Positions 1 to 7,558 of a stretch of DNA of 15,748 bases are shown piece by piece; positions within the stretch are counted from its first letter, which is position 1, and each line of letters opens with the position of its first letter. Position numbers and translations under genes: made by a program. This DNA is from JAVKFF01 sp040226215 (GTDB lineage: Bacteria; Pseudomonadota; Alphaproteobacteria; DSM-16000; Inquilinaceae). The notes below the pieces were generated by a model that was given only the letters and a program-made list of their open reading frames with translations, ran no database searches and was not told where the DNA came from. The stretch covers positions 1-15,748 of the forward strand of contig JAVKFF010000019.1 in NCBI GenBank assembly GCA_040226215.1, in the 5' to 3' direction.

Positions 1-837
1 GAAGCTGCTTCCCGCCGGGATTTCCGCCAGCGCATCCAACGTGGCGCCGACCGCGGTCAGCGTGATCGGCGCGCTGGCCAGCGCACGGCCGGACTGCTGC
101 ACCACGTAGCGGATCTCGTAACTGCCGATGGCGTCCGGCAGGGTGATCTCGGCCGGGCTGCCATTTCGGGTCCGGGCGTAGTCGGTGTAGGTGCCTTCCG
201 GCGCGCCCGCCTCGACCACCGTGATATAGTCGTTGGGGCCGTCCGGGCCCTCCCAGCCCACCTGGATGGTGTCGCCCGCCGCGGCTTCCGCCGGCGCGTC
301 CAGAGAGGCACTGACAGCCGTCAGCGTCACCGGCAGGCTGGCAAGCGTGCGGCCGGACTGCTGCACCACGTAGCGGATCTCGTAGTTGCCGATGGCGTCC
401 GGCACGGTGATCTCGGCCGGGCTGCCGTTGCGGGTCCGCGCGTAGTCGGTGTAGGTCCCCTCCGCCGCCCCCGCCTCGACGATGGTGATGTAGTCGTTCG
501 GCGCGTCCGGGCCCTCCCAGCCGACCCGCACCACGCTGCCGGCCGCAATCTCCGCCGGCGCGTCGAGACTGGCCGAGATCGGCGCCAGCGTCACCGCCTG
601 GCTGCCCAGCGTTTCGCGGCTCTCCTCGTCGATATAGCGCACCTCGAAGGCGCCCAGCGCATCGGGTGCGACGATCTCCAGCGGATTGCCCTCGCGCACG
701 CGGGCATAGTCGTTGTAGGTGCCTTCGGGCGCACCGGCCTCCACGATGGTCACGTAGTCCTGGTCGGCGGCGTCGGGGTTCTCCCATGTCACCTGGAACA
801 GGCTGGCGGCGGGAATCTCGGCCGGTGCCGCCACGCT
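1..837 (-). repeat. Tandem 264-267 bp coding repeats in the VWA gene
   Basis: Three full units and the start of a fourth lie head to tail in frame: 571-837 (89 codons), 307-570 (88), 43-306 (88) and 1-42 (partial). The second and third units match at 74 of 88 residues by my count. They share long DNA blocks, for example 87-120 against 351-384 at an offset of exactly 264 bases. The first unit is clearly more divergent. Each unit contains a GWEGPD-type strand, DYITIVEAG, YTDYARTRNGSPAEI and YEIRYV, which looks like a beta-sandwich extracellular module. The similarity points to recent duplication within the gene, and copy number may vary between strains. Confidence 0.9.
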
Positions 838-1746
838 GGCGGTCTCCGTCGGGAAGCTGATCGGCACCTCGTGCGATGCGGCGACGCCGGGCTCCACGGT
901 GATTGTGCTGCTGCCCACGGCCTCGCCGGCATCGGCGACGACGATGTACTCGCCGCCTTCCAGCGTCAGCGTGTAGGTGTCCTGATCGCTGTCGGAGACG
1001 AACTCCTCGGTGCCGGACACGAGGATGCGCCAGGAGACGCCGGAGACAGGATCGCGGCTCTCCGCGTCGACCGCGCTCAGCGTGATTTCGGCGTCGACCG
1101 GCTCGGGCTCGGGCGGCGGGGCGACGGCGACGGTCTGCATGGCCTCGCCCAACTGCTGGGCGTTGTCGGCCGGCAGGAACATGCCGCCGGTGTTCTCCGC
1201 GATGCAGGAAAGCTGCGGCCGATCGGCCTCGGCCACGTCGAAGCCGATGACATGGGCGGTAAAGTTGACGCCGCCGGCCTCCAGCTCCGTCGCCAGGGCG
1301 CAGGGATCGGCGTTGCAGGTCTCCAGCCCGTCGGTCAGCAGGATCACCGTCGCCGGCTCATCCTGGTAGCGCAATTGCTCGGCGGCAAGGCGTACGGCAT
1401 CTGTCAGCGGCGTGCGGCCGCGCGGCATGACGCTGTTGATGGTGTTGATCGCGGTGTTCGGATCGACCGGGCCGACATCGATGATCTGCTGGATGTCCGC
1501 GCAGTCGCCCTCGCGGCGGTGACCATAGGCCATGACGCCGAGGTTGCGGGTGGTGTCCCAGTCCGACAAAAGGTCGGCGAAGACCTCCCGAGCGATGACG
1601 ATCTTGGGAACGCCGTCCACCTGTCCCCACATGCTGCCCGATGCGTCGAGAACGATGATGACGTTTTCCTGCTGTGCGAGCGCGATGCCGCCCGTGAGTG
1701 TCGCAAGCGCGGCGGTGCAGCCGAGGAGGGCACGGCGGACGTTCAT
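1..1746 (-). CDS. Secreted VWA-domain protein with tandem repeats (3' end beyond window)
   Basis: Reading from the ATG at 1744-1746, 582 codons stay open to the left edge, so the C-terminus is missing. Residues 1-24 look like a Sec signal peptide (MNVRR, hydrophobic stretch, cleavage after ALA), so the product is probably periplasmic, surface or secreted. A von Willebrand A domain covers about residues 27-205. It has a complete MIDAS metal site: D34-x-S36-x-S38 in DASGSMWGQ, T112/T115 in GRTPLTD, and D139 in LLTDGLE. A proline/glutamate linker (about 212-220) and a beta-rich segment follow. Then come 88-89-residue repeats carrying the motifs DYITIVEAG, EGTY and YEIRYV. The GGAG at 1755-1758 is 8 bases before the ATG and supports this start. 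VWA domains usually mediate metal-dependent protein binding; the partner is unknown. The gene is divergent from the phosphodiester glycosidase gene. Confidence 0.9.
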   Translation of the reverse strand, partial: MNVRRALLGCTAALATLTGGIALAQQENVIIVLDASGSMWGQVDGVPKIVIAREVFADLLSDWDTTRNLGVMAYGHRREGDCADIQQIIDVGPVDPNTAINTINSVMPRGRTPLTDAVRLAAEQLRYQDEPATVILLTDGLETCNADPCALATELEAGGVNFTAHVIGFDVAEADRPQLSCIAENTGGMFLPADNAQQLGEAMQTVAVAPPPEPEPVDAEITLSAVDAESRDPVSGVSWRILVSGTEEFVSDSDQDTYTLTLEGGEYIVVADAGEAVGSSTITVEPGVAASHEVPISFPTETASVAAPAEIPAASLFQVTWENPDAADQDYVTIVEAGAPEGTYNDYARVREGNPLEIVAPDALGAFEVRYIDEESRETLGSQAVTLAPISASLDAPAEIAAGSVVRVGWEGPDAPNDYITIVEAGAAEGTYTDYARTRNGSPAEITVPDAIGNYEIRYVVQQSGRTLASLPVTLTAVSASLDAPAEAAAGDTIQVGWEGPDGPNDYITVVEAGAPEGTYTDYARTRNGSPAEITLPDAIGSYEIRYVVQQSGRALASAPITLTAVGATLDALAEIPAGSSF

Positions 1747-1860
1747 GGCTCTGTCTCCGGAGGTTCCAGCTTTTGACGACAATTTGCGTGGATCAGTTTC
1801 ACATGAAGGCTTCCAAAGGTTCAATGACGCCGGTCACAGCGATCAAGAAGGTTTGATGCC
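1747..1860. promoter_or_regulatory. Divergent intergenic region between VWA and glycosidase genes
   Basis: These 114 bases must hold the promoters for both divergent genes. On the plus strand, TTGACG at 1773-1778 is a possible -35 element, but no convincing -10 follows at the expected spacing. On the minus strand a TTGAAC is present without a clear -10. Both ribosome binding sites are visible (1755-1758 minus, 1846-1851 plus). The role is inferred from gene arrangement, not from a matched promoter. Confidence 0.45.
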
Positions 1861-2637
1861 ATGTCGACTCCCATTCTACCCCGGCTGCTGCTAGCGGCCT
1901 CGGTCACCTGGGTCGGCATCGCCGGTGGGCAGGCGGCGGCGCAGGTCGCCGTCGCCGGATCCGAGTTGCTGATCGACAGGGTCGACTTGCGGGTCGAACG
2001 CCTGGAACTGGCGCGCGGCGGCGGGAGTGGCGAGATCGGCATGCTGACGGCCCTGATCGATCCGGCGGCGGCGAGCCTTGGCGTGGCCGACCGGCCGCTC
2101 TCCGCCGAAATGCCACCCGCCGATCGCTGGGAGGTGCGCATCGACGCCTCCTTCTTCGACGAGTTCGACCGGCCGATCCGGCTGATCCGCGATCGCGCCG
2201 TGTCGCTCGGCAGCTATCGAAGCGATTCCAGCGCCGTCTTCTGGTGCGTCGCCGGAAGCTGCCGGATCACGCCGTCGCGTCAATGGGATCCGGCCACGGA
2301 CGCCGATCTCGCGGTGCAGGCGACGCCGCGGCTGATCGCGGACGGTGCGGCGACGCAGGGTGTGCGCAATCCGGATCGGCTGGCGGCCAGGGCCGGGATC
2401 GCCGTCCTCACCGACGGTCGCGTCCTGCTCTTCGCCACCGACCGCGGCCGCGACAGTGCCCTGTCCTTCAACGAGGTGCGGGCCTGGCTGCAGGCCGGCT
2501 ACCCGGTCAGCGATGCCGTGATGCTGGACGGTGGCTCCTCGGCCATCCTCTCGGTCGCCTTCGGTCCGTTCTGGTTCGAGAACCAGGGCTTCCGGGCCGA
2601 CGTGCCGCTGTTCCTGTCGTTCGGCGGGACTCTCTAG
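1861..2637 (+). CDS. Secreted phosphodiester glycosidase-family protein (NAGPA/DUF2233-like)
   Basis: This 258-residue protein has an N-terminal signal peptide (about residues 1-27, hydrophobic, AAA-Q cleavage). The body resembles the phosphodiester glycosidase family (PF09992), named after the mammalian enzyme that uncovers N-acetylglucosamine-1-phosphodiester. Recognisable landmarks are RIDASFFDEF (about 93-102), VQATPRLIADG (about 152-162), RAGIAVLTDGRVLLF (about 177-191) and the hallmark LDGGSSA (222-228). AGAAGG at 1846-1851 lies 9 bases before the ATG and supports this start. Bacterial members act on glycan-linked phosphodiesters or have unknown substrates, so only the family is assigned. 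The gene is divergent from the VWA gene with 114 bases between them. It converges on the universal stress protein gene, with overlapping stop codons. Confidence 0.85.
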   Translation: MSTPILPRLLLAASVTWVGIAGGQAAAQVAVAGSELLIDRVDLRVERLELARGGGSGEIGMLTALIDPAAASLGVADRPLSAEMPPADRWEVRIDASFFDEFDRPIRLIRDRAVSLGSYRSDSSAVFWCVAGSCRITPSRQWDPATDADLAVQATPRLIADGAATQGVRNPDRLAARAGIAVLTDGRVLLFATDRGRDSALSFNEVRAWLQAGYPVSDAVMLDGGSSAILSVAFGPFWFENQGFRADVPLFLSFGGTL

Positions 2638-3062
2638 TCCCGCACCACCAGCACCGACTGGCTGGCGTGCCGCATGACGCGGGCGGCGTTGGGGCCCAGC
2701 AGGTAGTCCTTCAGCTCCGGCCGGTGCGAGGCCATGACGATCAGGTCGGCCTCGAGTTCGTCGGCCACCCGCAGGATCTCGCTGTAGACGCTGCCATGGC
2801 CGACGATGTGCTGGACCCGGATGTCGTCCGGCACGCGCTCCTTGACGAAGGCGTGCAGCCGCTCGTTGGTCTCGTCGAGCATCCGTTTCTCGTGGTCCTT
2901 CGGGAAGTACTGGCCGACGATGCTCATGCCGTAATCGGGCACCACGGTCATCACGTGCAGGCGGGTGCCGAAGGCGCGGGCATGCTCGACGGCGATCGGC
3001 AGCGCCTTCTTCCACGAACTCTCGTCTGTGAGGTCGATTGCCAGGAGGATGTCCTTGTACAC
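2634..3062 (-). CDS. Universal stress protein, UspF-like, linked to the TRAP transporter
   Basis: This 142-residue single-domain UspA-fold protein begins YKDILLAIDLTD, with the fold's acidic residue at D10. It ends with a nucleotide-loop region, MASHRPELKDYLLGPNAARV (110-129), followed by MRHASQSVLVV. That loop resembles the UspF/UspG subgroup (ASHRP, then YLLG-NA), not the classic G-2x-G-9x-G(S/T) pattern. The usual Ser/Thr after LLG is Pro124 here, so nucleotide binding is uncertain. The start is GTG at 3060-3062, chosen because AGGAG (3071-3075) lies 8 bases upstream. The gene starts 15 bases after the permease stop, so it is probably cotranscribed. Usp proteins next to TRAP systems are known, such as TeaD beside the ectoine transporter TeaABC, where the Usp modulates transport. 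That role is inferred here. Confidence 0.9.
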   Translation of the reverse strand: MYKDILLAIDLTDESSWKKALPIAVEHARAFGTRLHVMTVVPDYGMSIVGQYFPKDHEKRMLDETNERLHAFVKERVPDDIRVQHIVGHGSVYSEILRVADELEADLIVMASHRPELKDYLLGPNAARVMRHASQSVLVVRD

Positions 3063-3077
3063 GGTCGTTGCTCCTGC

Positions 3078-6000
3078 CTACTGCGCCGGCTGCGAGGCGG
3101 TCTCACTCGTTGGCTCCAATGCCTGCCGGCGACGCTGCAACACGATGATGCCGCCAAGCACCAACAGGGTCGGAATCCACATCAGTTCCTTGGGCGGCGT
3201 GTCGAGGGGGACGACGATACGCTCGATCGTCGTCCAGGTGACGCCTGACGGCAGGTCGAGACCGGCGCGCTCGGCCGGGCTGTCGAATCCGATGAACAGG
3301 AACTCGATGGTCCCTTCGCCGATCGACAGATCCTCGAAACCCATGGCGAACAGGCGATCCTCCGCCGTCTCGCCTTCCGGCAGGGTCAGTTCGACCGTCC
3401 GCGTCACGAAGCCTTCCGGACTGTCGCCGCCGCTGACGATGCGCAGATCCGTGCCCGGCTCCAGTTCGGCGATATAGTCGACGGCTGCCTGACCTTCCGC
3501 CGTCTCGGTGGGTGGATAGATCATGTCCATCCAATAGCCCGGCCGGAACAAGGTGAACGCCACCAGCAGCAGGGCGAGGCTCTCCCAGATCCGCGAGCGG
3601 GCGAAGAAGTAGCCTTGCGTCGCCGCGGCGAACACCAGCATGGCAATGACGGCCGAAACCACCGTCAGTGCGATATCGAAGGGGCCGGACAGGTCGTAGA
3701 GGATGAGCTGGGTGTTGAAGATGAACATGAAGGGCAGGGCGATGGTCCTGAGCGAATAGTAGAACGCCGTGAAACCGGTGCGGATCGGGTCGCCGCCGGA
3801 GACGGCGGCCGCCGCGAAGCTCGCCAGTCCCACAGGGGGCGTGACGTCCGCCATGATGCCGAAATAGAAGACGAAGAGGTGGACGGCGATCAGCGGCACC
3901 ACCAGGCCGTTCGACGCGCCGACCTCGACGATCACCGGCGCCATCAGGGCCGAGACGACGATGTAGTTCGCGGTCGTCGGCAGGCCCATGCCCAGGATCA
4001 GGCTGAGGATGGCGACGAGCACCAGCATGATGATCAGGCTGCCGCCCGATACCTGCTCCACGAAGATGGCCAGCACGTTGCCGATGCCGGTCAGAGTGAC
4101 CGTGCCGACGATGATGCCGGCGGCCGCCGTGGCGATGCCGATGCCGATCATGTTGCGGGCGCCGGCGATCATGGCCTCGAACAGGTCAGTCACCCCTTCC
4201 TTGCCGGCGTCATGGAACATCGGCTCGCTGCGGCGGTACCCCAGGAGACCCAGCCTGAAGCGCTCCCGCAGGAGGAAGATCAGGAAGGCACCGACGCAGA
4301 CTGCGATCTGCAGGCCCACACGGATGACCGGATCGAGGGCGCCAAGGTCCGCCAGCTGCAGAAAGGCGATGGCGGCGATCGCGGCGGCGACCACGATCAG
4401 GTTGTTGACAACAAGGGAGACGAAGTTCGCCAACGCCTCGACGCCGAATAGCATCAGTTCCGGCGTCGACCTGCCATTGTCCCGGAACAGGATTTTCAGT
4501 GGCTTCTGGGTCACCAGGATGAAGATCATGAAGACACTGGCCCAGAAGGCCGAGAGACCGGGGGACAGCCGCTCGATCATCAGGTTCCAGATCAGCACGA
4601 CGATGGGCAGCAGGTAGTAGAGTCCGGTCTTCACGGTCGGGCCGACCTCCGGCAACGCGATAACGGGCGCGTTGGGATCGTCGAGCTCCAGTTCGGGAAA
4701 GCGGCAGGCAAAGGCCACCAGCCCGACATAGGCGGCGACCATCGCCGCCGCGCCGATCCAGGCCGCGGCATCGTCGCCGAAGACATCCTTCAGGAATGCC
4801 ATGCCGAAATAGAGCGCGAAGGCGCCAAGCACCACATTGGCCAGCACCAGCGCACCGACGGAAATGGTGCGGCGGACACGATCGCGCGGCAGGCGCGCGC
4901 CGAGCGCCCGGAAGAACACGATCTGACCCGCGCCCATCAGCAGCACGGCGAGCAAGGCGAGGCCGTTCTGCGAGAACAGGGAGGCGAGCTGGAAGACGTA
5001 GTAGACGATGCCGCAGAGAATGAGGATCGAGCAGAGCGTGATCCCGAAGGAGATCATCGCCCATTTCGGCTCGATGCGCTCGCCGGGCTTCGGCAGCGCC
5101 TGCATGCCTGATTTCAGCGCCTCCAGATGCACGATGTAGACGAGCGCTATGTAGGAGATGATCGCCGGCAGGAAGGCGTGCTGGATGACCTCGACATAGG
5201 GAATGCCGACATACTCGACCATCAGGAAGGCGGCGGCGCCCATCACCGGCGGCATGATCTGGCCGTTCACCGATGAGGCGACCTCGACCGCGCCCGCCTT
5301 CTCCGAGGAGAAGCCGACCCGCTTCATCAGCGGTACCGTGAACGTGCCGGTGGTCACCACGTTGGCGATCGAGGAGCCGGAGATGAGGCCGGTCATACCG
5401 GAGGCGACGACGGCGGCCTTCGCCGGACCGCCGCGCAGATGGCCAAGGAGGGCGAAGGCGACCTTGATGAAGTAGTTGCCGGCCCCGCCCCGGTCGAGGA
5501 GGGCGCCGAACAGCACGAAGAGGAAGACGAAGCGCGTCGACACGCCGACGGCGATGCCGAACACACCCTGGTCGGAGAGCCAGAAATGCTCCATCGCCCG
5601 ATTGAGCGAGGCGCCCTGGTAGCGCAGAACGTCGGGCAGGAAGTCGGCGTCGCCGAAGAAGACGTAGAACAGCGCGACTCCGGCCACGCAGGTCAGCGCC
5701 GGACCGAGCGATCGCCTGGTCGCTTCGAGGAGGATGATGATGCCGAGCGTCGAGGCGTAGATGTCGATCAGCAGGGGCCGCCCGGAGCGGTCGACGAGAT
5801 CGTCGTAGAACCAGAAGCGGTAGGTGGCGCAGAGCACGCCGACCAGGGCGAAGGCCCAGTCGGGCAGGGGGACGTATTTGCGCGCCGTGCCGGTAACGAT
5901 GAGCCAGCCCATGCCGGCGGTCATGACGATGAAGAAGATGTGCACCAGGACGCCATCGGCGCGACTGGCCATGGCGAAGCCGAGGATGACCGGGATGGCG

Positions 6001-6314
6001 GCGAAGATGATCGAACCGATGGCCGGTCGGCCGTTCGAGCTCGGGTTGAACGCCGGATAGGCCATGAAGCCGAGGAACAGCGCGAAACCCAGATGCAGGG
6101 CTCGCGCCTCGGCGTCGTTGACGATCAGCAGGCCCGTCATGAACGGCAGGGGGGAGGCGTACCAGACCTGGAACAGCGACCAGCCGAAGGCGGTCCAGAG
6201 GATCAACTGGGCGACGAACCTGCTGTCCGGCTGCCTGCCACCGGTATCCGTGGACGCGACGAGATCCTGCAACTCCTCGTCGGTGAGGGCGCGGCCCGAT
6301 GTCTGATCCGTCAT
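3078..6314 (-). CDS. TAXI-type TRAP transporter fused permease (small + large subunits, DUF3394-like C-terminus)
   Basis: This integral membrane protein of 1078 residues fuses the TRAP small subunit (hydrophobic segments in about residues 35-225) to the large DctM-like subunit. DctM signatures are GSSIANVVTTGTFTVPLMKR (313-332), NGQIMPPVMGAAAF (350-363), GMGLPTTANYIV (775-786) and TPPVGLASFAAAAVSGGDP (825-843). It should form an ion-driven importer with the adjacent TAXI binding protein. After the last membrane segments, about residues 935-1040 form a soluble region with a PDZ-like stretch (FIGFDSPAERAGL), closed by one more hydrophobic segment (1046-1059). This fits the DUF3394 domain known from such permeases. 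The ATG at 6312-6314 is preferred because GGGAG (6322-6326) is 7 bases upstream; a TTG at 6342-6344 has no such site. Extra hydrophobic segments at about 415-540 and 630-685 make it unusually long. Confidence 0.92.
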   Translation of the reverse strand: MTDQTSGRALTDEELQDLVASTDTGGRQPDSRFVAQLILWTAFGWSLFQVWYASPLPFMTGLLIVNDAEARALHLGFALFLGFMAYPAFNPSSNGRPAIGSIIFAAIPVILGFAMASRADGVLVHIFFIVMTAGMGWLIVTGTARKYVPLPDWAFALVGVLCATYRFWFYDDLVDRSGRPLLIDIYASTLGIIILLEATRRSLGPALTCVAGVALFYVFFGDADFLPDVLRYQGASLNRAMEHFWLSDQGVFGIAVGVSTRFVFLFVLFGALLDRGGAGNYFIKVAFALLGHLRGGPAKAAVVASGMTGLISGSSIANVVTTGTFTVPLMKRVGFSSEKAGAVEVASSVNGQIMPPVMGAAAFLMVEYVGIPYVEVIQHAFLPAIISYIALVYIVHLEALKSGMQALPKPGERIEPKWAMISFGITLCSILILCGIVYYVFQLASLFSQNGLALLAVLLMGAGQIVFFRALGARLPRDRVRRTISVGALVLANVVLGAFALYFGMAFLKDVFGDDAAAWIGAAAMVAAYVGLVAFACRFPELELDDPNAPVIALPEVGPTVKTGLYYLLPIVVLIWNLMIERLSPGLSAFWASVFMIFILVTQKPLKILFRDNGRSTPELMLFGVEALANFVSLVVNNLIVVAAAIAAIAFLQLADLGALDPVIRVGLQIAVCVGAFLIFLLRERFRLGLLGYRRSEPMFHDAGKEGVTDLFEAMIAGARNMIGIGIATAAAGIIVGTVTLTGIGNVLAIFVEQVSGGSLIIMLVLVAILSLILGMGLPTTANYIVVSALMAPVIVEVGASNGLVVPLIAVHLFVFYFGIMADVTPPVGLASFAAAAVSGGDPIRTGFTAFYYSLRTIALPFMFIFNTQLILYDLSGPFDIALTVVSAVIAMLVFAAATQGYFFARSRIWESLALLLVAFTLFRPGYWMDMIYPPTETAEGQAAVDYIAELEPGTDLRIVSGGDSPEGFVTRTVELTLPEGETAEDRLFAMGFEDLSIGEGTIEFLFIGFDSPAERAGLDLPSGVTWTTIERIVVPLDTPPKELMWIPTLLVLGGIIVLQRRRQALEPTSETASQPAQ

Positions 6315-6321
6315 CCCCGAG

Positions 6322-6326
6322 CTCCC
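6322..6326 (-). promoter_or_regulatory. Ribosome binding site of the TRAP permease
   Basis: GGGAG on the minus strand, 7 bases upstream of the ATG at 6312-6314. It decides the start: the frame stays open to a TTG ten codons upstream (6342-6344), which has no Shine-Dalgarno sequence in front of it. Confidence 0.75.
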
Positions 6327-6373
6327 GTTATTCTTATCGTTCAAGCATCAGTCGTAAGGGTATTAGGCAAAAG

Positions 6374-6401
6374 AAAAACGGGCGGGGTCAAGCCCCGCCC
6401 G
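6374..6401 (-). terminator. Rho-independent terminator after the TAXI binding-protein gene
   Basis: Bases 6379-6387 (CGGGCGGGG) pair perfectly with 6393-6401 (CCCCGCCCG) around a 5-base loop. Read on the minus strand, the GC-rich 9-bp stem is followed at once by TTTTT and then CTTTT, the classic intrinsic terminator form. On the plus strand no T-run follows. It lies 48 bases after the binding-protein stop codon and upstream of the permease start. Read-through would let the abundant binding protein be made in excess over the membrane permease, a common arrangement for binding-protein-dependent transporters. Confidence 0.88.
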
Positions 6402-6449
6402 CCTCTTTCGGTCTAGATGCCGGCAAGTAATTCGCCGCCGGCGCCGCGA

Positions 6450-7469
6450 CTACATGCGCAGGCGATCCGGCACCTCGATGCCGACGGAGTCGAAATACAT
6501 CAGCGCACCGGCATGCAGCGGGGCGGAAAGGCCGCCGTCGACCATGTCGGCCGGCTCGAGATGCGCGAAGGCCGGGTGCAGACGGCGGAAGGTGTCGAAG
6601 TCGTCGAAAATGGCGCGGACGACTTCGCACACCGCATAGTCCGGCACATCGGTCGAACTGACGAAGGTGGCGCGCACGCCGAAGGTGTTCACATCGTCCG
6701 GGTTGCCGTTGTACATGCCGCCCGGCACCACCGCGGCGGAGTAGTACGGGTTGTCCGCGATCAGCGCCTCGACCTCCGGTCCGTCGACGTTGACGATGAC
6801 CGTGTCGCAGGTGGTGGTGGCCTCCTGGATCGTGCCCGAGGGGTGGCCGACGACGAAGGGCATGACGTCGAAATTGTTGTCGCACAGCGCCTGGCTCTGC
6901 TCGGCGGTGGCCAGTTCGGAGACTTGGCTGAAGTCGTCGACCGACCAGCCCAGCGCCTCCATCAGCACCTCGAAGGTGCCGCGAGCGCCTGAACCGGCAT
7001 TACCGATGTTCACGCGCGTGCCCGGGATATCCGACAGCTGGGTGACGCCGGAATCCGCACGTGCGACCACCGTCAGGGGCTCCGGGTGCACGGCGAAGAC
7101 GGCGCGCAGTTCCTCGTTGGCGTCGGGGAAGTTCTCGTGGCTGCCGTTGTAGGAGTGATACTGCCAGTCCGACTGCACCACGCCCATGTCGAGCTCGCCC
7201 GACTGGATGGCGTTGAGGTTGAACACGGAGCCGCCGGTGGATTCGACCGAGACGCGCACGCCATGATCCGCGCGGCCGGCATTGACCAGGCGCTGGATGG
7301 CGCCGCCGGTTGGATAGTAGACGCCCGTCACGCCGCCGGTGCCGATGGTCAGGAATCGCTCCTCCGGGTTCTCTGGCGTGTTGCAGGGGTTGTCCTGGGC
7401 ATAGGCGGCGGTGGCGCCCAGGCCGAGCGACACGCTGATCGCCAGCGTCGAAACTGCAAATCTCTTCAT
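6450..7469 (-). CDS. TAXI-family TRAP transporter solute-binding protein
   Basis: This 339-residue periplasmic receptor has a clear Sec signal peptide (MKRF, hydrophobic core, cleavage after AYA at residue 24). The mature protein opens with the TAXI-family signature FLTIGTGGVTGVYYPTGGAI (about 39-58). Later typical segments are RVSVESTGGSVFNLNAIQSG and MGVVQSDWQY. TAXI receptors deliver small organic acids or amino acids such as glutamate or 2-oxoglutarate to a fused permease; the ligand here is unknown. The ATG at 7467-7469 is chosen over upstream in-frame codons because GGAGG (7477-7481) lies 7 bases before it and the signal peptide begins there. The permease gene follows after the intrinsic terminator, and the BKACE gene lies 89 bases upstream. 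Confidence 0.95.
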   Translation of the reverse strand: MKRFAVSTLAISVSLGLGATAAYAQDNPCNTPENPEERFLTIGTGGVTGVYYPTGGAIQRLVNAGRADHGVRVSVESTGGSVFNLNAIQSGELDMGVVQSDWQYHSYNGSHENFPDANEELRAVFAVHPEPLTVVARADSGVTQLSDIPGTRVNIGNAGSGARGTFEVLMEALGWSVDDFSQVSELATAEQSQALCDNNFDVMPFVVGHPSGTIQEATTTCDTVIVNVDGPEVEALIADNPYYSAAVVPGGMYNGNPDDVNTFGVRATFVSSTDVPDYAVCEVVRAIFDDFDTFRRLHPAFAHLEPADMVDGGLSAPLHAGALMYFDSVGIEVPDRLRM

Positions 7470-7507
7470 TTTTCTGCCTCCGTATTCCTCAACCATTAGG
7501 GTCGCCT

Positions 7508-7541
7508 GACAAGCTGGCCCGGCGTACCGGTCCGGCTTGTC
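7508..7541 (-). other. Imperfect stem-loop between the BKACE and TAXI receptor genes
   Basis: Arms 7508-7522 and 7527-7541 pair over 15 positions, with one G-T-type pair and one mismatch, around a 4-base loop. No T-run follows on either strand, so it is not a standard intrinsic terminator. It sits 17 bases downstream of the BKACE stop and upstream of the receptor's ribosome binding site. A transcript-stabilising or processing hairpin, or a weak terminator, is plausible. Confidence 0.5.
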
Positions 7542-7558
7542 GCCGCTGACGGCCGCCC

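Noticed and set aside
1..570. Regular repeats as a possible CRISPR array
   Set aside because: The repeat period is 264 bases and entirely coding in frame; there are no short repeats with unique spacers.
871..1776. 301-codon plus-strand open frame opposite the VWA gene
   Set aside because: The minus strand reads a signal peptide, a complete VWA metal site and repeats; the plus-strand product has no domain.
6315..6344. TTG start at 6342-6344 for the TRAP permease
   Set aside because: It has no ribosome binding site, whereas the ATG at 6312-6314 has GGGAG 7 bases upstream.
5439..6416. 325-codon plus-strand open frame opposite the permease gene
   Set aside because: The product is dominated by Glu, Asp, Gly and Arg, the mirror of membrane-protein codons; the minus strand encodes clear TRAP signatures.
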